9,105 nt of DNA from WS-11 sp035275545 (GTDB lineage: Bacteria; Eisenbacteria; RBG-16-71-46). The first letter of the stretch is position 1. Each line of letters begins with the position of its first letter. The notes beneath the pieces were generated by a model. It saw only the letters and a program-made list of their open reading frames with translations, was not told the origin of the DNA and made no database searches. The stretch is taken from positions 1 to 9,105 of the forward strand of contig DATEMP010000257.1 of the NCBI GenBank assembly GCA_035275545.1, read 5' to 3'. Position numbers and translations under genes: made by a program. This document shows positions 6,454 to 9,105 of this stretch, piece after piece.

Positions 6454-6474
6454 TCAGAAGCGCGACGCCGTAAG
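6454..6474. repeat. 21-bp direct repeat, copy 2 (TPR gene 3' end)
   Basis: Second copy of the 21-bp repeat. On the minus strand it forms the last six codons (L-T-A-S-R-F) and TGA stop of the TPR gene. The 21 bp following each copy are unrelated, so this is a short duplication and not a longer tandem repeat. Confidence 0.85.
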
Positions 6475-8112
6475 CTTCACATCCGCGCGCGCCCAGGCCT
6501 TCTGGAAGCGCTGCTCGACCTCGGTGGCCAGCGCGTCGGCCTGGCGGGCGCGCAGACACTTCGCGAGCCCGTAGAGCGACCAGCCGTTCTCGGGGTTGAG
6601 CGCCAGGTCGTCGAGGTACGCCACCTCGGCCTCGGGGATCCGATCCGCGGCGAGCAGGACCGCACCCAGCTGCTGGCGCACCGGCAGGTACCATCCGGGC
6701 GGCTCGTCGTAGTGGAGCTTCGACTCCTCCGCCATCGCCGCGCGGAAGTGGGTGACCGCCGCATCCACCTTGCGCTCGCGCGCGGCGATCTCGCCCGCCA
6801 GCGATCCCCCCGCGATCCGGAGCAGCGCCGCCGCGGAGTTGAACGACACCAGGACGTCGGCCGGGGTCGCCTTGGCGATTGCCATGACGCTGTCGCGCTC
6901 CACCTTCGCCCGCGCGAGCTTGCCGGTCGCCGCGTAGGCGAGCCCGCGCCCGTAGTGCCACATGCCGCGGCTGAAGCGCAGGTCCATGGGCGGCGCGGGC
7001 TGCTTGAGCAGCTCCTGCCAGCGCCCGAAGCGCACCAGCGTGTAGGTGAGCGTCGGCGCGACGAACTCGAGCGGCGGCATCTCGCGCAGCATCGCGGCCG
7101 GCACCATTAAGACGAGCCTGCGCGCGGCGGCGAGCGCCACCTTGCTCCGGCCCTCCATGGACGCCGCGGCCCAGATGAAGTGCACGTTGTGCGGCACGTA
7201 CATCATCGGGTAGAGGCCCTGCGGCTTGTATTTCGCCACGTACAGGCTGTCGACCCGCGCCGCCTTCACGTTGGCTGCCTCGTTCTCCGCGTAGCGGCCC
7301 ACCCGCTGCCAGATGTGCCCCGGCATGTGCACCAGGTGGCCCGCGTCGGGCACGAGCGTGCCGAGGCGCTCGGCCGAAGGCACGGCGCGCTCGGGCTCCT
7401 TCGAGGCCTCGAGCGCATGGATGTGGAAGTGGTTCGCACCCGGATGGTTGGGGGCAAACTGGAGCACCGCCTCGAGCGTGCGGACGATCTCGTCGGTGCC
7501 CGGCGCCGCCACGCCCTCCAGCGACCAGAAGTTCCACGGGTTGAGGTTCATGAGCGCATCGGCGAACAGGGCGCCGGCATCGGCGTCGTCGGGATGGCGC
7601 TGCCACACCTCGCGCATCGCGTTCGCGTAGGCCGAGTCCATCGCGGCACGCGCGACCCGCGTCGGCGCCGCCGGATCGTCGTAGCGGCGCGCGAGCGACT
7701 CGATGAAGTCACGCTCGGCCGGCGTCACCTTGGCGACCAGCGCGCGCGCCTTCTGGAGCGCGTCCCAGGCCGGACGCGCGGCGCTCGTGTCCATCGGCCA
7801 GTTGATATTGGGGCCGTAGGCGAATGCCATTCCCCAGTAGGCCATCGCGCAATCCGGGTCGAGCTTCGCCGCCTGCTCGAACGCGGTGATCGCCTGGGCG
7901 TGGTTGAACCCGTAGGCGAGCACCAGGCCCTGGTCGAAGTACTTCTGCGCCTCGGCGGACGAGGTGGTGACCTTGTGCGACCAGGTGCCGAGGTCGAAGA
8001 GCGGCGCCTTCCCGGCGGTGGCCGTGGAGGCTCCGTGGCCATGGTCCTGGGCGAGGGCGGCCGAGCCGGCGAGGAGGCCGGCGAGACACAGCATCGGGAT
8101 GCGCCAGTGCAT
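6454..8112 (-). CDS. Exported TPR-repeat protein with conserved histidine motifs, function unknown
   Basis: A 552-residue protein with a Sec signal peptide (positive start, hydrophobic residues 5-20, A-L-A cut site before Q-D-H-G-H-G), so periplasmic or secreted. Helical TPR-like repeats are visible at about 53-100 (A-Q-K-Y-F-D-Q-G-L and F-E-Q-A-A-K-L-D-P-D-C-A-M-A-Y-W-G), 320-400 and 445-520 (A-Y-L-D-D-L-A-L-N-P-E-N-G-W-S). Between them are histidine clusters: N-H-F-H-I-H-A-L-E (227-235), G-H-L-V-H-M-P-G-H-I-W (258-268) and V-P-H-N-V-H-F (306-312), then P-P-G-W-Y-L-P-V-R (471-479). These blocks recur in a large uncharacterised TPR family in environmental bacteria. A metal-binding or enzymatic role is possible but only inferred. 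ATG 8112 has AGGAG at 7-nt spacing and gives a clean signal peptide; an in-frame GTG at 8151 has no Shine-Dalgarno. The gene is convergent with the methyltransferase (22-bp gap, no terminator seen) and divergent from the lipoprotein gene. Confidence 0.88.
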   Translation of the reverse strand: MHWRIPMLCLAGLLAGSAALAQDHGHGASTATAGKAPLFDLGTWSHKVTTSSAEAQKYFDQGLVLAYGFNHAQAITAFEQAAKLDPDCAMAYWGMAFAYGPNINWPMDTSAARPAWDALQKARALVAKVTPAERDFIESLARRYDDPAAPTRVARAAMDSAYANAMREVWQRHPDDADAGALFADALMNLNPWNFWSLEGVAAPGTDEIVRTLEAVLQFAPNHPGANHFHIHALEASKEPERAVPSAERLGTLVPDAGHLVHMPGHIWQRVGRYAENEAANVKAARVDSLYVAKYKPQGLYPMMYVPHNVHFIWAAASMEGRSKVALAAARRLVLMVPAAMLREMPPLEFVAPTLTYTLVRFGRWQELLKQPAPPMDLRFSRGMWHYGRGLAYAATGKLARAKVERDSVMAIAKATPADVLVSFNSAAALLRIAGGSLAGEIAARERKVDAAVTHFRAAMAEESKLHYDEPPGWYLPVRQQLGAVLLAADRIPEAEVAYLDDLALNPENGWSLYGLAKCLRARQADALATEVEQRFQKAWARADVKLTASRF

Positions 8113-8119
8113 GTTGAAT

Positions 8120-8124
8120 CTCCT
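8120..8124 (-). promoter_or_regulatory. Shine-Dalgarno of the TPR gene
   Basis: AGGAG on the minus strand lies 7 nt before ATG 8112. It selects this start over the upstream in-frame GTG at 8151, which would add 13 residues in front of the signal peptide. Confidence 0.75.
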
Positions 8125-8157
8125 GCCGGATGGGGTGCCCGCGACGATCACGTCCGC

Positions 8158-8186
8158 AGGCTAGAGCGGGCCTTCCGGGGCGTCAA
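8158..8186 (-). promoter_or_regulatory. Sigma70-like promoter of the TPR gene
   Basis: On the minus strand TTGACG (8186-8181) and TAGCCT (8163-8158) are separated by exactly 17 bp. The -35 matches TTGACA at 5 of 6 bases and the -10 fits TANNNT. Transcription would begin near 8151 and leave a leader of about 39 nt containing the AGGAG. This is the best promoter in the window. Confidence 0.6.
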
Positions 8187-8202
8187 CGGAATGCCGCCCC
8201 GG
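8175..8202. repeat. Inverted repeat across the TPR promoter -35 box
   Basis: Arms CCGGGGCG (8175-8182) and CGCCCCGG (8195-8202) are perfectly complementary with a 12-nt spacer that includes most of the -35 box of the TPR promoter. It lies between two divergent genes, so it could be a regulator site. Eight-base GC-only arms arise easily by chance in DNA of this composition, so confidence is low. Confidence 0.3.
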
Positions 8203-8218
8203 GTGTGACCGGAGGCCG

Positions 8219-8248
8219 TTCAAGCCACGGACCGGGCTCGCCGATAAC
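8219..8248 (+). promoter_or_regulatory. Weak candidate promoter of the lipoprotein gene, possibly leaderless
   Basis: TTCAAG (8219-8224), an 18-bp spacer and GATAAC (8243-8248) resemble a weak sigma70 promoter. The -10 ends 6 nt before ATG 8255, the same distance as in the methyltransferase gene, and there is no Shine-Dalgarno near the start, so a leaderless transcript is possible. Confidence 0.33.
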
Positions 8249-8254
8249 CACGGC

Positions 8255-8740
8255 ATGACACGGACGCTCGCGGTGGTCGCCCTGCTGGTGGTCGCGCTGG
8301 CTCCGGCCGGCTGCGGCGCCAAGTCCACGCCGCTGCCGTACGCGGTCTACGCGAACGAGGTGCCGATCTTTGCCGGGGCGGTGTTCGAGGATGCCTCCGG
8401 CAGCACCAGCCTGGGGGACACGCCGGAGAGCGGCGCGGACGGCATGGCCTGGTTCTTCAAGGTCCGGGCCCCGGCGAGCAAGATGGTCGAGTTCTACGAG
8501 AAGCGCTTCCCCGAGGCGAAGCGCGACCCCGACTGGACCGACGGCGTGCGCCTGGTGTGGACCCCCAAGGGGGCCAAGCCCGGCGAGGAGCTGTCGGTGG
8601 TGATCGCGGACAACCAGTTCAGCATCCGCGAGGAGGTCCGGATCGGCACGCGGCCCGGGGATCCGAACAAGGACAGCCGCGAGATGGCGGAGAGCATGAG
8701 CGGGGCGCTGAGCGGGGGCGGCTCGGACGATCCCGAATGA
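8255..8740 (+). CDS. Small putative lipoprotein, function unknown
   Basis: A 161-residue protein with an export signal (residues 1-19) ending in A-P-A-G-C, so C20 is the probable lipidated residue. Proline at -3 is atypical for a lipobox, while A-G-C itself is standard. The mature part has V-P-I-F-A-G-A-V-F-E-D (36-46), A-W-F-F-K-V-R-A-P-A-S-K-M-V-E-F-Y-E-K-R-F (65-85) and L-V-W-T-P-K-G (100-106). The layout of a P-x-F/Y-x-G-A block followed by a strand and a V-x-x-F-Y-x-x-x-F helix is seen in many small envelope proteins of unknown role. The tail is Gly/Ser/Asp-rich and probably disordered. I do not recognise a named family. It starts at ATG 8255 without a Shine-Dalgarno, is divergent from the TPR gene and is followed by GC-rich hairpins. 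Codon use matches its neighbours. Confidence 0.8.
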   Translation: MTRTLAVVALLVVALAPAGCGAKSTPLPYAVYANEVPIFAGAVFEDASGSTSLGDTPESGADGMAWFFKVRAPASKMVEFYEKRFPEAKRDPDWTDGVRLVWTPKGAKPGEELSVVIADNQFSIREEVRIGTRPGDPNKDSREMAESMSGALSGGGSDDPE

Positions 8741-8745
8741 CGCAA

Positions 8746-8766
8746 CGCCGGCCGCGGCCGCCGGCG
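8746..8766 (+). terminator. GC hairpin right after the lipoprotein gene
   Basis: Arms CGCCGGC and GCCGGCG (7 bp, perfect) enclose a 7-nt loop, starting 5 nt after the lipoprotein stop codon. No T tract follows, so it may protect the mRNA 3' end or be incidental. The stronger hairpin at 8804-8831 is the better terminator. Confidence 0.3.
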
Positions 8767-8803
8767 GGATCGAAGCTGTGGCCGCTGGTGCGCCGCGAAC
8801 ACG

Positions 8804-8831
8804 ACGGGCGGGGTCGAGAGACCCCGCCCGT
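8804..8831. terminator. Strong hairpin, probable bidirectional terminator between lipoprotein gene and nrdJ
   Basis: A perfect 12-bp stem (ACGGGCGGGGTC pairing with GACCCCGCCCGT) closes a GAGA tetraloop. On the plus strand it is followed by a T-containing but not pure T tract (TCACACTTCC). It lies between two genes that converge on it (lipoprotein gene ending at 8740, nrdJ ending at 8870), so it can serve both. It is the longest uninterrupted hairpin I found in the window. Confidence 0.75.
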
Positions 8832-8845
8832 TCACACTTCCTGAC

Positions 8846-8866
8846 GCCGGCCCGTGAGGGCCCGGC
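8846..8866 (-). terminator. Imperfect hairpin just after nrdJ
   Basis: Arms of 5 bp plus 3 bp interrupted by one bulged C enclose a 4-nt loop, 3 nt past the nrdJ stop. Without a T tract it is likely an auxiliary structure ahead of the stronger hairpin at 8804-8831. Confidence 0.3.
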
Positions 8867-8869
8867 TTC

Positions 8870-9105
8870 CTACGAACAGCCCAGCGAGTTCCCGCAGTTG
8901 AGGCACTTGTAGCAGGTGCCGTTGCGGATCGTGATGTGCCCGCACTGATCGCAGATCGGCGCGTCGCCCGGGAACTTGGCCAGCATCGCGTCCGGACCGC
9001 TATCGACCGGAATCGCGTTCCGCCGCATCGCCGGTGGCTGCGGGGCGGGCGGCTGCGGGGCCGCGGAGTGGGACGGCGCCGCGGGCGTCGGCGCGTGCTG
9101 CGCCA
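8870..9105 (-). CDS. nrdJ: C-terminal end of vitamin B12-dependent (class II) ribonucleotide reductase
   Basis: The last 77 codons and TAG stop of a gene that continues beyond the window. The visible sequence begins with an Ala/Pro-rich linker (about 25 residues, with repeated P-Q-P-P-A), then A-K-F-P-G-D-A-P-I, and ends in a cysteine-rich tail: C-D-Q-C-G-H-I-T-I-R-N-G-T-C-Y-K-C-L-N-C-G, then N-S-L-G-C-S. The C-x-x-C, C-x-x-C-x-x-C and final G-C-S pattern is the hallmark of the C-terminus of adenosylcobalamin-dependent ribonucleotide reductases of the NrdJ type. These enzymes reduce ribonucleotides to deoxyribonucleotides in the cytoplasm; the tail is thought to carry the cysteines that re-reduce the active site and possibly to bind metal. 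The catalytic core is outside the window, so the call rests on this tail alone. It converges with the lipoprotein gene onto the hairpin at 8804-8831. Confidence 0.88.
   Translation of the reverse strand, partial: AQHAPTPAAPSHSAAPQPPAPQPPAMRRNAIPVDSGPDAMLAKFPGDAPICDQCGHITIRNGTCYKCLNCGNSLGCS

Noticed and set aside
7180..8208. 342-codon plus-strand frame opposite the TPR gene
   Set aside because: Antisense to a gene with signal peptide and recurring family motifs; its product is Arg/Gly/His-rich without domain features.
1..9105. tRNA, rRNA, CRISPR, insertion sequence or integrase signals
   Set aside because: I found no cloverleaf-like sequence, regularly spaced repeat, terminal inverted repeat or transposase/integrase motif on either strand.

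Overview
The window is very GC-rich, with dense genes, short gaps and long spurious antisense reading frames. It looks like chromosomal DNA of a Gram-negative-type bacterium: it encodes a three-part efflux system spanning an envelope, Sec-exported proteins, a lipoprotein, and the tail of a B12-dependent (class II) ribonucleotide reductase. The duplicated MacB/FtsX permease and the histidine-rich TPR protein are types I associate with high-GC soil and sediment phyla (Acidobacteriota, Gemmatimonadota, Eisenbacteria-like lineages). That placement is an inference; no rRNA or other phylogenetic marker is present.

Region 1-4530 (minus strand) is one operon read from high to low coordinates: a membrane-fusion/periplasmic adaptor (TTG start), a MacB/LolD-type ABC ATPase, an 803-residue permease holding two fused MacB-PCD/FtsX units, and, 2 nt after the permease stop, the first 26 codons of a gene that begins with an export-signal-like stretch and leaves the window. 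Adaptor, ATPase and permease are expected to form a MacAB-like exporter or lipid/peptide efflux machine. The cut-off gene could supply the outer-membrane channel, but that is a guess from position.

Region 4712-6431 holds a divergent pair: an exported histidine phosphatase (minus) and a D12-class adenine-specific DNA methyltransferase (plus). Their 127-bp shared upstream region contains a perfect 18-bp palindrome and a TAGACT hexamer just upstream of each start codon. Neither gene has a convincing Shine-Dalgarno, so leaderless or nearly leaderless expression is likely. No restriction enzyme gene is adjacent.

Region 6454-8740 holds an exported TPR protein (minus), convergent with the methyltransferase, and a small putative lipoprotein (plus) divergent from it. 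The two convergent gene ends each contain one copy of a 21-bp direct repeat (one mismatch). The TPR gene has a good sigma70-like promoter (TTGACG-17-TAGCCT) and a Shine-Dalgarno.

Region 8741-9105 holds hairpins, including a strong probable bidirectional terminator, and the C-terminal 77 codons of nrdJ on the minus strand.

I see no tRNA, rRNA, CRISPR array, insertion sequence or phage gene, and no gene-free stretch above 300 bp. I do not see a clear new multi-gene system. The items most worth a second look are the palindrome/TAGACT divergent promoter, the 21-bp repeat at the convergent ends, and the duplicated permease encoded beside its own ATPase and adaptor.
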